64,000 nucleotides of DNA from Palsa-872 sp036495195 (GCA_036495195.1 DASXNH010000025.1:18537-82536); one strand, 5' to 3'. Counted from the first letter of the stretch, positions 9,172 to 18,063 are shown. Program-made: numbers and translations. The notes: generated by a model not told the origin, from the letters alone.

Positions 9172-9969
9172 GTGCGATTGAAGAACTCCGTGGTCGTCGT
9201 GACGGGCGCCTCGAGCGGTATCGGCAAGGCGACAGCGCTCGCATTGGCCAAAAAGAAGGCGCGCCTGGCGCTGGGCGCGCGCCGCCTCGACCGCCTCAAC
9301 GCGGTGGCGAAGATGTGCCTCGCTCAAGGCTCGCCCGACGTCAGCGTGCGGCGTCTCGATGTGGGGCAATCAGCTGACGCGCGCGCCTTCGTGGCGGCGG
9401 CGATCCGGGATCACGACCGCATCGACGTGCTCGTCAACAACGCCGGTGTCGGTTGGATGGGGCGCCTTTACGAAATGCCCGAAGACAAGATCGAGGAACT
9501 GCTGGCCACCAACCTAAAAGGGTTGATCACCACAACCCAGGCGGTGCTGCCGGGGATGCTGGCAAGGCGGAGCGGCGTGATCATCAACGTCGCGTCGGTG
9601 GTCGGCTTTCGAGCCTCGCCCTACTCCGCCGTGTACTCCGCGACAAAGCACGCGGTCGTCGGGCTCTCGCACGCGCTGCGCGGTGAGCTGTCAGGAACTG
9701 GCGTGAAGGTGTGCGTGGTTTATCCCGGCGTGACGGACACAGAGTTCTTCAGCTCGACCGAAGTCCCAGTTGGCCCGATGTATTCCGCGTCGTGGGTGGC
9801 GAACCTGATAGTTCGCACCGCGCAGTTCCCGCGACGAGACGCGATGGTCATGCCGTTGCGTTTCGCCCATCTCGCGGAGCCGCTGCTCGGAGGTCTGATG
9901 GACCACGGCCTGGGGGAGGCGAGGCGGCTCAAATCCCCACACCTGAGCGGCACGGGACTGAACAAATAA
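9172..9969 (+). CDS. Short-chain dehydrogenase/reductase
   Basis: 265 residues. Classical SDR features: cofactor motif TGASSGIGKA (residues 12-21), NNAGVG, catalytic Ser in INVASVVG, and YSATK with the catalytic Tyr and Lys. It reduces or oxidises a carbonyl/hydroxyl substrate with NAD(P)H in the cytosol; the specific substrate is unknown. GTG start at 9172 is supported by a TAAGCT -10 element 7 nt upstream. It ends 8 nt before the convergent DUF72 gene. Confidence 0.85.
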   Translation: MRLKNSVVVVTGASSGIGKATALALAKKKARLALGARRLDRLNAVAKMCLAQGSPDVSVRRLDVGQSADARAFVAAAIRDHDRIDVLVNNAGVGWMGRLYEMPEDKIEELLATNLKGLITTTQAVLPGMLARRSGVIINVASVVGFRASPYSAVYSATKHAVVGLSHALRGELSGTGVKVCVVYPGVTDTEFFSSTEVPVGPMYSASWVANLIVRTAQFPRRDAMVMPLRFAHLAEPLLGGLMDHGLGEARRLKSPHLSGTGLNK

Positions 9970-9977
9970 CAACCCGG

Positions 9978-10880
9978 CTACTTCTGCCAGGCGGCCAGAA
10001 GCTCCTCCAGGCGATGGGCATTCTTGACCGAATAGTTGGAGTAGTTGTTGTTCATGATCGCGTGGACCTCTTTTGCAGATTTCTCCATTTCTTTGATGCG
10101 CGGAACCCACTCCCGCAGCTCCTCGTCCTTGTAGTCGTGGCGGAAGCGTAGGTTCGGCGGCGCCCCCTTCAGGTCCCACGTCTCGTGATTCCTCCCATGA
10201 AATCTGACGACCGCGAGCTTGCTGGAGGTGACTTCGAAAACCGGGGGCATGCTCGACTTGTGCCCCGGAGGCACGTCGACGGCGACATAGGGAATGTCGC
10301 GCGTGCGCAGGAAGGCGAGGGTGCCATCTTGGTGGCGAGCGTCCATCCATTCGGGCCGACGGAGCTCGACGGCAACCTGGAATCCGAACATGCGCTCCTG
10401 GACCTGCTCGATGTAGGCGAGCGAACGCGAGGAAGGCATGAACCAGGGAGGGAACTGGAAGAAAACAGCACCGAGGCGCCCGGCTGCACGCAGCGGTTCG
10501 AGCGCAGCCCGGAAGCGCTCCCAGGACTCGTCGAGCAGCTCATCTGGCATCTGCTCGAGGTAGATGTTCTTCTCGCGCAGGTTGTCAGGCAGCTGGTCCC
10601 GGATGTCCTTGGGCAGGGCCATGGGCTTGGTCGGGTGGTTGGTGAAAAGAGAGAAGGACTTGACGTCGAACAGGAAGCCAGGCTCGGTCCGCGCCACCCA
10701 GAGCTCGGAGTTCTCGACCTTGGGCATGCCGTAGTAGGTGGAGTCGACTTCGACCAGAGGGAACTCCGAGGCATAAAAGTGAAGCCTTTCCTCCGACGAA
10801 GTCGCATTCATCGGATAGAAGAGCTTGGAGTCGATCAGCGACTTGTCGATCCACCCGGCTATGCCCGCGCGCACGGTCAT
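9978..10880 (-). CDS. DUF72 family protein
   Basis: About 300 residues of the DUF72 (YecE-like) TIM-barrel family: the N-terminal AGIAGWIDKSL, the FPLVEVDSTYYGMP segment, FDVKSFSLFTNHP and the later FQFPPWF are characteristic. The biochemical role of the family is unknown; a nucleic-acid or nuclease link has been suggested for some members but nothing here proves it. I use the ATG at 10880 (MTVRAG) rather than the longer form starting at 10898 because the family begins at this point. Divergent from the CHASE2 cyclase. Confidence 0.8.
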   Translation of the reverse strand: MTVRAGIAGWIDKSLIDSKLFYPMNATSSEERLHFYASEFPLVEVDSTYYGMPKVENSELWVARTEPGFLFDVKSFSLFTNHPTKPMALPKDIRDQLPDNLREKNIYLEQMPDELLDESWERFRAALEPLRAAGRLGAVFFQFPPWFMPSSRSLAYIEQVQERMFGFQVAVELRRPEWMDARHQDGTLAFLRTRDIPYVAVDVPPGHKSSMPPVFEVTSSKLAVVRFHGRNHETWDLKGAPPNLRFRHDYKDEELREWVPRIKEMEKSAKEVHAIMNNNYSNYSVKNAHRLEELLAAWQK

Positions 10881-10915
10881 GGCTCGATCCTGGCACAAGA
10901 CGATTGTTTGAGCGC

Positions 10916-10921
10916 TATGAT
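10916..10921 (+). promoter_or_regulatory. -10 element of the first CHASE2 cyclase gene
   Basis: TATGAT on the plus strand, 11 nt before the GTG at 10933; no SD sequence in between. Confidence 0.45.
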
Positions 10922-10932
10922 CCGTCGCGCCC

Positions 10933-13251
10933 GTGGGCCGCTACATCCGCTATTGGTACACATACCGAACCGTCGTGGCGGTCATGTTGGCGTTGGTCCT
11001 CAGCGGGCTCATGTACTGGCTGTACACGCAGCAGATCGCCTGCGACTCGCACCAGGGCTCATGCCTTGTCGACGTGTCGCTTCACCCGGAGGACCGGTTT
11101 GGCTTCCAGTCCAATCCCGATCCGAATGTCCTCATCGTCGGCCTCGACAACCAGAGCGTCAAAAACATCGGCAAGTACCCAGTGCCGCGAAACGTGTACG
11201 CCCAGGCCCTCAGGAACCTGGAAAAGGCCGGCGCTGCCGTCGTCGCATTTGACATCATCTTTCCAGACCAGCGCGACCCGGCCACCGACAGGTCGTTCGC
11301 CGATGCGCTGGCCACGAGCACGGTGCCGGTTGTCCTCGCCTACGCGGGAGACAACACCGTGATCGGCCGCGGCAAGATTCTCCAGACCTCTCCCACCAGC
11401 GATCCGCCAGGAATCGACGAGATCCCCTTGCGGATGTTCAGATGCGCAGACGCAAGCTCAGATCCCACCGCCCCCTGCAAGCAGCCATACCCGAATGTGG
11501 TCCTGGCCTCGACCGACATCGTCGCCGACGCGGACGGTGTGACGCGAAGGGTCCCGATGTTCATTCAGCCCGCGTGCTTTGCGACCGGCGCCTGCAGCAC
11601 ACCCGTGATCGACACCTTTGCGTTTGCCGCTTATCGGGCGTGGGCGCTCCAGGGACTCACCGGCATCGACTTGACGCAGGCGAACGGCGAAGCCAGGTTC
11701 GGGACCACGTGGCCGGCGCCCCTGACCGTTGACTCCACAGGCTCGGCGTTGATCAATTATTTCGGCCCACCCGGAAACTACGTGCAGGGCGGACAGTACG
11801 TGTCGTTCGGCGATCTATATGCAGGCAATGTCCCGGCAGACAAGATCAAGGGCGCCATCGTATTGGTCGGCTTCTACAACCTCACCAGCGTCAACGACTA
11901 CGTCAGAGCCACCACCAGCGCCGGAGCGGGCCAGGGCACGGGCGCGAACATGACCGGAATCGAGATGCAGGCCAATATCGCCCAGATGCTCTTACCTCCA
12001 AGCCTGAGCAAGACAAGCAACGCCCCGATCGTCGGCCCGATCGTCAACTTCTTCATCAAGTCGGTACCGAACTTCTTGGCTCCTGAGCCACCGTGGTTGG
12101 TGTTCCTGGTCCTGCTTGTGCTGGCTTTGGTAACCGCGCTCGCCGTGGCTCGAATGTCTGTCCTGGTTGGCCTGCTGGTCACCGCTGCGGCACTTGTCGT
12201 GTTCACGTTTGCGATGTCGTTCTTCTCGTTCAACAGTGGCTTTGTACCGGACCTCTTTCATCCGCTCCTGGCGATGGCCCTCGTCTACGCGGGCGTCACC
12301 GCTTATCGGTTTCTGTACGAAGACCGTGAAAAGAGAAAGGTGACCGCATTGTTCGGCCACTACCTCAAGCCCGAGATCGTGGCGCAGCTGGCGAAGAACC
12401 GCGGCGGCGTCGAGGACATCCTTCGTGGCGGCGAGCGGCGGGATATCACCCTGCTGTTCGTGGACGTTCGAGGCTTCACATCGATGTCTGAGCGCATGGA
12501 GGCGGACGAGGTCGTGAACGTGGTGCAGATGTATCTCGACCATCTGAGCGGGATCATCTTCACCTGGGACGGGACCGTCGACAAATACGTCGGCGATGAG
12601 ATCGTCGCGTTCTGGAATGCGCCAAGGCACCAGGAGAATCACGCCCTGCTTGCGGTCCGCTGCGCCTACGACCTCATCAACCGCGCGCCCGAGCTGCAGC
12701 AGAGGTTGCTGGAAAAAGGCCTGCCGCCGATCCGTTGGGGCATCGGCATCAACACCGGCCCCGCAGTCGTGGGCAACATGGGCTCGCGCAGCCGCTTGCA
12801 GTACACGGCTCTTGGCGACACCGTCAACACCGCAGCCCGCTTCTGCGCCAACGCGCCCGCTTACCACCTGCTGATCGGCCAGCCCACGTACGACCAGTGC
12901 AAGGACTACATCGCGGTCGAAATGGTTCCGGGCGTGCAGCTGAAGGGCAAGTCAGCCGAAACCTTCCGCATCTACCAGGTGACCGCGATTCGCGAGACCC
13001 CGACCTCTCCATGGGTGCCGTTCCCCACCGAGATGGCGCTGCAGGCGCAAGACACCTACACGGAGCAGTACACGCACAAGACGATCCTCGGCTCGCAGGT
13101 CTCGACGTCTCGCGACCTCCTGGTCGGCGAAGAAGCGCAGCAAGCGCTTGCGGATCAGGCTGCGACCGCACCGACTCCCCCATACGGCACGCCGGCTTAT
13201 GGCACGCCTGTAGTGAATCCCGGAGAGTCGCCGACGCCGGCCGGCCTTTAG
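10933..13251 (+). CDS. CHASE2-domain adenylate/guanylate cyclase
   Basis: 772-residue membrane sensor. An N-terminal TM helix (about 13-31) is followed by an extracytoplasmic CHASE2 domain (to about 370), about three TM helices (about 390-470), then a class III cyclase domain (about 515-690). Catalytic signatures are intact: first metal Asp in LLFVDVRGFT, second in VDKYVGDEIVAFW, substrate-selecting Lys in DKYVGD and Asp in TALGDTVNTAARF, with the transition-state Asn/Arg in NTAARF. Lys and Asp at these sites favour ATP, hence cAMP. The C-terminal tail is Pro/Thr-rich with PYGTPAYGTP. A paralogue lies at 24025-25989. GTG start with TATGAT upstream. Its TAG overlaps the kinase stop (TTAG), so the two are convergent neighbours. 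Confidence 0.9.
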   Translation: MGRYIRYWYTYRTVVAVMLALVLSGLMYWLYTQQIACDSHQGSCLVDVSLHPEDRFGFQSNPDPNVLIVGLDNQSVKNIGKYPVPRNVYAQALRNLEKAGAAVVAFDIIFPDQRDPATDRSFADALATSTVPVVLAYAGDNTVIGRGKILQTSPTSDPPGIDEIPLRMFRCADASSDPTAPCKQPYPNVVLASTDIVADADGVTRRVPMFIQPACFATGACSTPVIDTFAFAAYRAWALQGLTGIDLTQANGEARFGTTWPAPLTVDSTGSALINYFGPPGNYVQGGQYVSFGDLYAGNVPADKIKGAIVLVGFYNLTSVNDYVRATTSAGAGQGTGANMTGIEMQANIAQMLLPPSLSKTSNAPIVGPIVNFFIKSVPNFLAPEPPWLVFLVLLVLALVTALAVARMSVLVGLLVTAAALVVFTFAMSFFSFNSGFVPDLFHPLLAMALVYAGVTAYRFLYEDREKRKVTALFGHYLKPEIVAQLAKNRGGVEDILRGGERRDITLLFVDVRGFTSMSERMEADEVVNVVQMYLDHLSGIIFTWDGTVDKYVGDEIVAFWNAPRHQENHALLAVRCAYDLINRAPELQQRLLEKGLPPIRWGIGINTGPAVVGNMGSRSRLQYTALGDTVNTAARFCANAPAYHLLIGQPTYDQCKDYIAVEMVPGVQLKGKSAETFRIYQVTAIRETPTSPWVPFPTEMALQAQDTYTEQYTHKTILGSQVSTSRDLLVGEEAQQALADQAATAPTPPYGTPAYGTPVVNPGESPTPAGL

Positions 13252-14693
13252 TGAGCTAGGGCGCCGAGCAGGAAGAGCGCCGGGGTCAGTACCAGAACGC
13301 CCGCGATCACGCCGAGGCAGCCCGATGCTTTCCTGGCTGCCGGCTTGACAGGCGGTGCTGGGTTGTAGACAGCCTGGATGGGGACGGCAGCTGCCGGCTC
13401 GGCCATCGCGGGGATGCCGGGTGGAGAGGCCACGGATGCCGCCTGCGCCGACGCCGCCGACGGCACCATCCTCGATAGATCTGCGCCGGGCTCGAGGGCT
13501 TTCGGCCAGCCTGGACACAAGCGGTCGGCGATGCGCGACATGGTCGTGTCGAATTCCTCACCGGTCTGAAACCGCTCTTCAGGCCGCTTCGAAAGAGACT
13601 TCATGATCATCTCCTCGAGTCTCATGTCAAGGCCGGGTCGGTGCACCGAAGGCGGCATTGGGGGAGCCTGTACGTGCTTGGCCATCAGCGTGAAGGGGCC
13701 GTCCGCTTGGCTTGCGGTGAAAGGAGGCTGGCCGACGACGAGCTCGTAGAACATGATGCCCGCCGAGTAAAGATCACTGCGGCCGTCGACCTTGCTCGAC
13801 GCCACCTGCTCCGGCGACATGTACTGCGGAGTGCCGACTGTCGTACCTGTCTTGGTCGCCGTGCCGCCAGGCCCAGAGTCGTCAGTCAGTCGGGCGATGC
13901 CAAAGTCCGCGACCTTGACGTTGCCCTCGTCGGACACGAGCACGTTTTCAGGCTTCATGTCGCGATGCACAATCGCGTGCTTGTGCGCGTAGTCGAGAGC
14001 CTGCAGCACTCCATGCATGACGGCAAAGGTCTGGGGCAAGGGCACCGGTCCGTGGTTCACCATGTCGCGCAGAGACCGCCCGCGTACGAACTCCAGGACG
14101 ATGTAGTTGGCATCGCCGATCTGCTCGAGGTCGTGTACCTGCACCAGGTTCGGATGACTGGTGCGCGCCATCACCTGGGCCTCCTGCAGAAACCGCATGA
14201 GCGCTGTCGGGTCTGCGGCAGGAGACAGGATCAGCTCCTTGATCGCGACCTCGCGGCCGAGGCCCGGCTGCTCCGCGAGGTAGACGGCGCCCATGCCACC
14301 ACGCCCAAGCTCGCCCTTCACCAGGTACTTGCCGATCTGACGCGCGCCGCCCGGGGTCAGAGGCTGGTTGGGTGGCGGGGTGGTTACCGGATGAGGCGCC
14401 TGGACTGGCAGGCGCATGGTGGCGTCGATTGATTGCGGTGCTGTGACCGGTGCGGGGGCGGGCGCTGCGGGGGTGAGCGGCGCGGGCGTGGCCGCTGGGG
14501 CTGGGGGGTGGGTCGCCGGCATGCGCATGGTCGCATCGACCCTTGGACCCTCCACAGGCGGCGTGGCGGCGGCAGGGGGCGCGGTCGCGGCGACCGGCTC
14601 GGGCGTCGCCGGGCTCAGCTCGGGGGCCCAGTCGGGGATCGGCGTGGGCGGCGGATTGGGTGGATTTTCAGGGGTCAAACCGGGGTCGGCCAT
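13248..14693 (-). CDS. Membrane-anchored Ser/Thr protein kinase (PknB-like)
   Basis: 481 residues. Residues 1-115 are Pro/Ala-rich and contain two copies of a D-A-T-M-R-x-P motif (53-59 and 90-96). The kinase domain spans about 119-391 with GELGRGGMGAVY, Lys152 in VAIKEL, HRDMKPEN (catalytic Asp245), DFG at 263-265 and GTPQYMSPEQ. A Pro/Ala linker leads to one C-terminal TM helix (about 460-478), so the catalytic part faces the cytosol and almost nothing is outside; this differs from PknB, which has external PASTA domains. ATG start with a TAGGCT -10 element 9 nt upstream. Stop overlaps the convergent cyclase stop. Confidence 0.92.
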   Translation of the reverse strand: MADPGLTPENPPNPPPTPIPDWAPELSPATPEPVAATAPPAAATPPVEGPRVDATMRMPATHPPAPAATPAPLTPAAPAPAPVTAPQSIDATMRLPVQAPHPVTTPPPNQPLTPGGARQIGKYLVKGELGRGGMGAVYLAEQPGLGREVAIKELILSPAADPTALMRFLQEAQVMARTSHPNLVQVHDLEQIGDANYIVLEFVRGRSLRDMVNHGPVPLPQTFAVMHGVLQALDYAHKHAIVHRDMKPENVLVSDEGNVKVADFGIARLTDDSGPGGTATKTGTTVGTPQYMSPEQVASSKVDGRSDLYSAGIMFYELVVGQPPFTASQADGPFTLMAKHVQAPPMPPSVHRPGLDMRLEEMIMKSLSKRPEERFQTGEEFDTTMSRIADRLCPGWPKALEPGADLSRMVPSAASAQAASVASPPGIPAMAEPAAAVPIQAVYNPAPPVKPAARKASGCLGVIAGVLVLTPALFLLGALAH

Positions 14694-14702
14694 TTCGCCC
14701 GG

Positions 14703-14708
14703 AGCCTA
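14703..14708 (-). promoter_or_regulatory. -10 element of the Ser/Thr kinase gene
   Basis: TAGGCT on the minus strand, 9 nt before the ATG at 14693; leaderless arrangement. Confidence 0.5.
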
Positions 14709-14826
14709 GCAGAGTGGGTTCAAAGCAACCACGACCCACGGGCAAGGGGGCCAAACCTATGGCATTTTGGCGGCATTCCACCCATAATCGGGCCCGAACC
14801 ACGCCAGTATTTCGAGGAGGACACAT

Positions 14827-15240
14827 ATGTCGCAGATGCCGCCGCCGCCGCCCGGACAGCCGGCACCCATGGGAGGGCAGCCCAGCGCTGTCGGCAGCAA
14901 CAAGAACCTGTATACGATCCTTGCCTGGGCTTTGTTTCCGCCCATCGGAAGCCTGATCTTTCTTTTCGTCGGCAAGGACGACGCGGATGTCAAGTACAAC
15001 GCGGCGAACGCGACCGTGATCCACGGCGCGTTCCTGATCGTCTACATCCTTCTGTGGATTATCGGAACTGTCACCGTGTTTCTTCTCTTCCTGCCCCTGC
15101 TGTGGTGGATCGCCTGGTTGATCGTTTGGATCATCGGGCTCATCCTCTCCTTGCAGGCGGGCGGCAAGCGCTTTGCCTTCCCGGGCCTCCAGGGACTCGC
15201 CAACAAGTACGTGCCGATGGTCGAGGGCTGGGCCAAGTAA
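14827..15240 (+). CDS. Small DUF4870/Tic20-like membrane protein
   Basis: 137 residues. A Pro/Gly/Met-rich N-terminus (about 1-25) precedes four hydrophobic stretches with VGKDDADVKYNAANATVIH between TM1 and TM2, the arrangement of DUF4870/Tic20-like small membrane proteins of unknown role. Unlike most genes here it has a strong Shine-Dalgarno (CGAGGAGG, about 6-13 nt before the ATG) and a leader of about 30 nt downstream of a CATAAT hexamer at 14783-14788, and it is closed by a strong intrinsic terminator. This makes it a monocistronic unit, probably well expressed. Confidence 0.75.
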   Translation: MSQMPPPPPGQPAPMGGQPSAVGSNKNLYTILAWALFPPIGSLIFLFVGKDDADVKYNAANATVIHGAFLIVYILLWIIGTVTVFLLFLPLLWWIAWLIVWIIGLILSLQAGGKRFAFPGLQGLANKYVPMVEGWAK

Positions 15241-15257
15241 CAGCCGGCTAATTCATC

Positions 15258-15287
15258 AAAGGGGCCCCGGCTGACGGGGCCCTTTTC
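15258..15287 (+). terminator. Intrinsic terminator after the small membrane protein
   Basis: Stem GGGCCCCG (15262-15269) pairs with CGGGGCCC (15275-15282) around a 5-nt loop, extended by A-U and G-U pairs to a TTTT run at 15283-15286. Confidence 0.85.
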
Positions 15288-15367
15288 TATTTCCGGTCAT
15301 GGGGCAAATCGTCCTCCCCGCCCGCCGGTGAGGTGCCGGCGCAGCCGTCGGTCGTGCCATCCGGACA

Positions 15368-15676
15368 CTATCCCTTCGCGATTTGTTCGAGTGCCTTCTC
15401 CACGCCTTGGCGCAGCTCGTCTCGCTCCTCGCGCATCAACCCCGCTTCCGCCCTGGCCTGCGCCAGCTGGTATCTCAGACGCTCGACCTCGGCAGTCAGA
15501 TCGCGAACGCGAGGATCAGGGCCGCCGCTGATGCTTCGCACATCCGCGAGCTCGAGACGCAGGCGTTCGAGCGCCACCTTGAGGTCACGCCTCTCCGCCA
15601 GCAGCTCCTGGACCAGCGACTCAGACGGCTTGGTCGGCTCTTTCGACATAGCGACAGAGTCCGGGTTGGAACTCAC
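15368..15676 (-). CDS. Small coiled-coil protein
   Basis: 102 residues (GTG at 15676) or 93 residues (ATG at 15649). From about residue 20 on it is a continuous heptad-like helix rich in Leu, Arg and Glu (for example LERLRLELADVR and EVERLRYQLAQARAE), so it should form a coiled coil. No enzymatic motif. It overlaps the end of the upstream gene by 29-56 nt, which suggests coupled translation. No family recognised; a cell-division or scaffold role would be a guess. Confidence 0.55.
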   Translation of the reverse strand: MSSNPDSVAMSKEPTKPSESLVQELLAERRDLKVALERLRLELADVRSISGGPDPRVRDLTAEVERLRYQLAQARAEAGLMREERDELRQGVEKALEQIAKG

Positions 15677-15917
15677 GAAGCCTGAGATGCTCCATCTCCC
15701 CGCGTAGGAAACGCGCCTTGATCTCGAGGCCCTTCATCGGCTTCACGCTCTCGAATGGAAAGCGATAAAGCTTCCCCGAGTCGACGAGGATGCAAAGCGC
15801 CAAACGCTCCCCATCCTTCTCGATGACGTGCTTGTAGCAGGGCACTGTGCGCCGGGCCACCTCCGTGGTGGTGAATCCCCCAACCTTCCCCGTCAGCACC
15901 TCGATGGGACTTCGCAC
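15621..15917 (-). CDS. Conserved-looking small protein of unknown function
   Basis: 98 residues from a GTG start. It has beta-rich stretches (ALCILVDSGKLYRFPFESVKP) and a charged C-terminus, but no motif I recognise. A TAGCAT -10-like hexamer lies 6 nt before the GTG and overlaps the stop codon of the upstream radical SAM gene, so it can be transcribed on its own as a leaderless mRNA together with the overlapping coiled-coil gene. No function assigned. Confidence 0.55.
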   Translation of the reverse strand: MRSPIEVLTGKVGGFTTTEVARRTVPCYKHVIEKDGERLALCILVDSGKLYRFPFESVKPMKGLEIKARFLRGEMEHLRLREFQPGLCRYVERADQAV

Positions 15918-15923
15918 GTGCGA

Positions 15924-15929
15924 ATGCTA
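15924..15929 (-). promoter_or_regulatory. -10 element overlapping the upstream stop codon
   Basis: TAGCAT on the minus strand, 6 nt before the GTG at 15917; it includes the TAG stop of the radical SAM gene. Confidence 0.45.
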
Positions 15930-16847
15930 ATTCAGCAGGGACAGCTGCTCTGGCTGGGGCGGCGGTTGGAGGATCACGCGGCGGCGGTCGGAGACACCGT
16001 GGACCGTGCGAAGGCGCCCGACAGCCTTCATCGTCTGATCGCTGTACGCGGCTGGCAAGTAGGCGCGCGCCCTGTACGCCTGCTCGTACCGGGGAACGAG
16101 CTCAGGCCAATGCCGGGCCAAGACCGACATGAAATGCTCGCGCGTCCCATCTTTCAGGTGCAGCATTCCAGCCCACAGTCCTGTGGCGCCCGCCGCGCGG
16201 GCCGCTTTGACCACCGCCTCGAGGCGATCGGGCCGATCCGAAAGGCCGGGAAGGATGGGCGCCATGCCGACCCCGACGTCAACGCCCGCGGCAACGAGCT
16301 TCTCGATTGCCTTGAGCCGTTGCCTGGGATGCGCGGTTCCGGGCTCGGTGCGGCGCCACACCTCGTCGTCCACAGTTGGGATGCTGAAGGTGATGTGCAA
16401 GTTGGCGCGCCGCGCGAGCTCACTCAGGACGTCGATGTCGCGAACGATCATCGGACCGCGCGTGATGATCGCACCAGGATTCGAAAAGTCGCGTAGAGCC
16501 TCGAGGCAGCGCCGAGTGAGCCTGTAGCGCCCCTCTGCTGGTTGGTAGGGATCGGTGGCGGCTCCGATAACGACCGTCTCTTTCTTCCATGACTTGCGCG
16601 ACAGCTCGCTCCGGAGGACGCCGGCAACATTGAGCTTGATGCGCACGGTGCGGCCGTACCGGTCGTCGGAAGGCCGATCCGCCCGCAGCTCGAAGGCGCG
16701 GACGTAGCAGAAGGCGCAGCGATGCTCGCACCCCGTGTAGGGGTTGAGGGACCAGGAGAAGCCCATGCCTTTGACGGGATTGAGGGCCGACCTGCACTGC
16801 ACCTCGAGGTATTCGACGTCTGCGAGTCGGGCCTCAGGAGGCTCCAC
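15927..16847 (-). CDS. SplB/Rv2578c-type radical SAM protein
   Basis: 306 residues from the GTG at 16847. The radical SAM cluster motif C-E-H-R-C-A-F-C (CX3CX2C) lies in the segment NPYTGCEHRCAFCYVRAFE, and later motifs (GAATDPYQPAE, TRGPMIVRDIDVL, GMAPILPGLSDRPD) are typical of the Rv2578c/SplB-like group related to spore photoproduct lyase. DNA photoproduct repair is possible but not shown for this subgroup. A longer form to 17048 would overlap nth by about 150 nt and lacks conserved residues; TACCAT 6 nt upstream supports the GTG. It lies 53 nt after nth, so a DNA-repair context is reasonable. Confidence 0.8.
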   Translation of the reverse strand: MEPPEARLADVEYLEVQCRSALNPVKGMGFSWSLNPYTGCEHRCAFCYVRAFELRADRPSDDRYGRTVRIKLNVAGVLRSELSRKSWKKETVVIGAATDPYQPAEGRYRLTRRCLEALRDFSNPGAIITRGPMIVRDIDVLSELARRANLHITFSIPTVDDEVWRRTEPGTAHPRQRLKAIEKLVAAGVDVGVGMAPILPGLSDRPDRLEAVVKAARAAGATGLWAGMLHLKDGTREHFMSVLARHWPELVPRYEQAYRARAYLPAAYSDQTMKAVGRLRTVHGVSDRRRVILQPPPQPEQLSLLN

Positions 16848-16853
16848 GGACGT

Positions 16854-16859
16854 ATGGTA
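16854..16859 (-). promoter_or_regulatory. -10 element of the radical SAM gene
   Basis: TACCAT on the minus strand, 6 nt before the GTG at 16847; it decides the start codon. Confidence 0.5.
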
Positions 16860-16900
16860 GAACAAATGTTCGCGTATTGACAGGGCTCCAGGCCACGGAA

Positions 16901-17611
16901 CTACGCCGGTTTGCGGCGCCGCGCCGGTTTGGGGCGAGTTGTCGATGAGGGGCAGAAGTCGTTCAAGATGCACACCTCGCAGCGCGGCCGGCGCGCAACG
17001 CAGATTCGGCGCCCATGCAGGATCAGGCGCAATGACAGGCCACTCCACTCCTCTTTCGGCACGATCGAAGTGACCTGCCGCTCGATCTTCACGGGGTCCT
17101 GTGAGGAAGCGATCTTCAGGCGGTTGGTCAGGCGCTTGACGTGGGTGTCAACCGCGAAGCCAGGCACACCGAAACCCACTCCAAGTATCACGTTCGCCGT
17201 CTTGCGCCCGATGCCCGGCAGCTTGACCAGGTCGTCAATGTTGCTCGGCACCTGACCGTCGAACAGCTCCACCAGCTTGCGGCTCGCGGCGATGATTGAG
17301 CGCGTCTTGGCGCGAAAAAAGCCTGTGGGCTTGATCAGCCGCTCGACCACCGCGGGATCCGCGGCAGCAAGGTCTGCGGCCGTCGGATAACGCATGAACA
17401 GCTCCGGCGTGACCAGGTTCACAGCGCGGTCGGTAGTTTGCGCGGAGAGAATCGTTGCGATCAGCAGCTGGAACGGGTCCTGGTGGGCCAGCTCCGTGAC
17501 TGCCGGATAAGCCTCCTTCAGGCGCTCGACCGTGAGCTTTGCCCGCAGGCGCGCCCCTGGCGGCAGCCTCGGCAGCGGCGGAAGTTTCTTGCGTTTGGGC
17601 CTAGGAGCCAA
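16901..17611 (-). CDS. nth: Endonuclease III (DNA glycosylase/AP lyase)
   Basis: 236 residues. The helix-hairpin-helix LPGIGRKTANVILGVGF carries the catalytic Lys, and the catalytic Asp is in AVDTHVKRL. The C-terminal 4Fe-4S loop is complete as C-x6-C-x2-C-x5-C (CVARRPRCEVCILNDFC). The enzyme removes oxidised pyrimidines and nicks the abasic site in base excision repair. The N-terminal 20 residues are Lys/Pro-rich and extra. The start overlaps the end of yqeY by 11 nt, so the two form an operon. Confidence 0.94.
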   Translation of the reverse strand: MAPRPKRKKLPPLPRLPPGARLRAKLTVERLKEAYPAVTELAHQDPFQLLIATILSAQTTDRAVNLVTPELFMRYPTAADLAAADPAVVERLIKPTGFFRAKTRSIIAASRKLVELFDGQVPSNIDDLVKLPGIGRKTANVILGVGFGVPGFAVDTHVKRLTNRLKIASSQDPVKIERQVTSIVPKEEWSGLSLRLILHGRRICVARRPRCEVCILNDFCPSSTTRPKPARRRKPA

Positions 17612-18050
17612 GCAATTTGCGCGCGGCGGCCGCGACCTGGGTGCCCTCGGCCCTCCCCGCCAGCCGTGCGGTCGCTGCCTTCATGACGGCTCCGAAAGCC
17701 TTGGGGCCCTCTGGCTTGAGGTCGTCGATGACGGCCCTGACCTCGGCCTCAACCTCCTCCATGCTCATGGCAGCAGGCAGGTAACCGCGCAGGACGGCCA
17801 TCTCCGCCTCTTCGCGTGCGGCAGATGCTTCCCGGCCCGCCTTCCTGTAGACGTCAATGGCCTCTTCTCGCTTCTTGACCTCGCGTCGCGCTACGCGTTG
17901 GACGAGCTCGTCGTTCAGCGCTCCCGCCCCGGTCTCCTTGCTGGCTTTCACCAATTCGCTCTTGAGAAGGGAGAGCGTGCTCAGCCCAAGCTCGTCGCGC
18001 CGGCGACGGGCCTCGACCAGGTCGGACTGGATGCGGTCGTAGAGGGCCAT
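17601..18050 (-). CDS. yqeY: GatB/YqeY domain protein
   Basis: 149 residues starting MALYDRIQSDLVEARR, a normal size for YqeY. The family shares the tail fold of GatB and is linked to tRNA or amidotransferase biology, but its exact reaction is not known. Conserved segments: VQRVARREVKKREEAI, LRGYLPAAMS and GPKAFGAVMKAA. The ATG at 18050 is fixed by family length and by a GACAAT -10-like hexamer 7 nt upstream. Leads the yqeY-nth operon. Confidence 0.9.
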   Translation of the reverse strand: MALYDRIQSDLVEARRRRDELGLSTLSLLKSELVKASKETGAGALNDELVQRVARREVKKREEAIDVYRKAGREASAAREEAEMAVLRGYLPAAMSMEEVEAEVRAVIDDLKPEGPKAFGAVMKAATARLAGRAEGTQVAAAARKLLGS

Positions 18051-18057
18051 GGCGGCG

Positions 18058-18063
18058 ATTGTC
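18058..18063 (-). promoter_or_regulatory. -10 element of yqeY-nth
   Basis: GACAAT on the minus strand, 7 nt before the ATG at 18050; leaderless arrangement. Confidence 0.45.
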
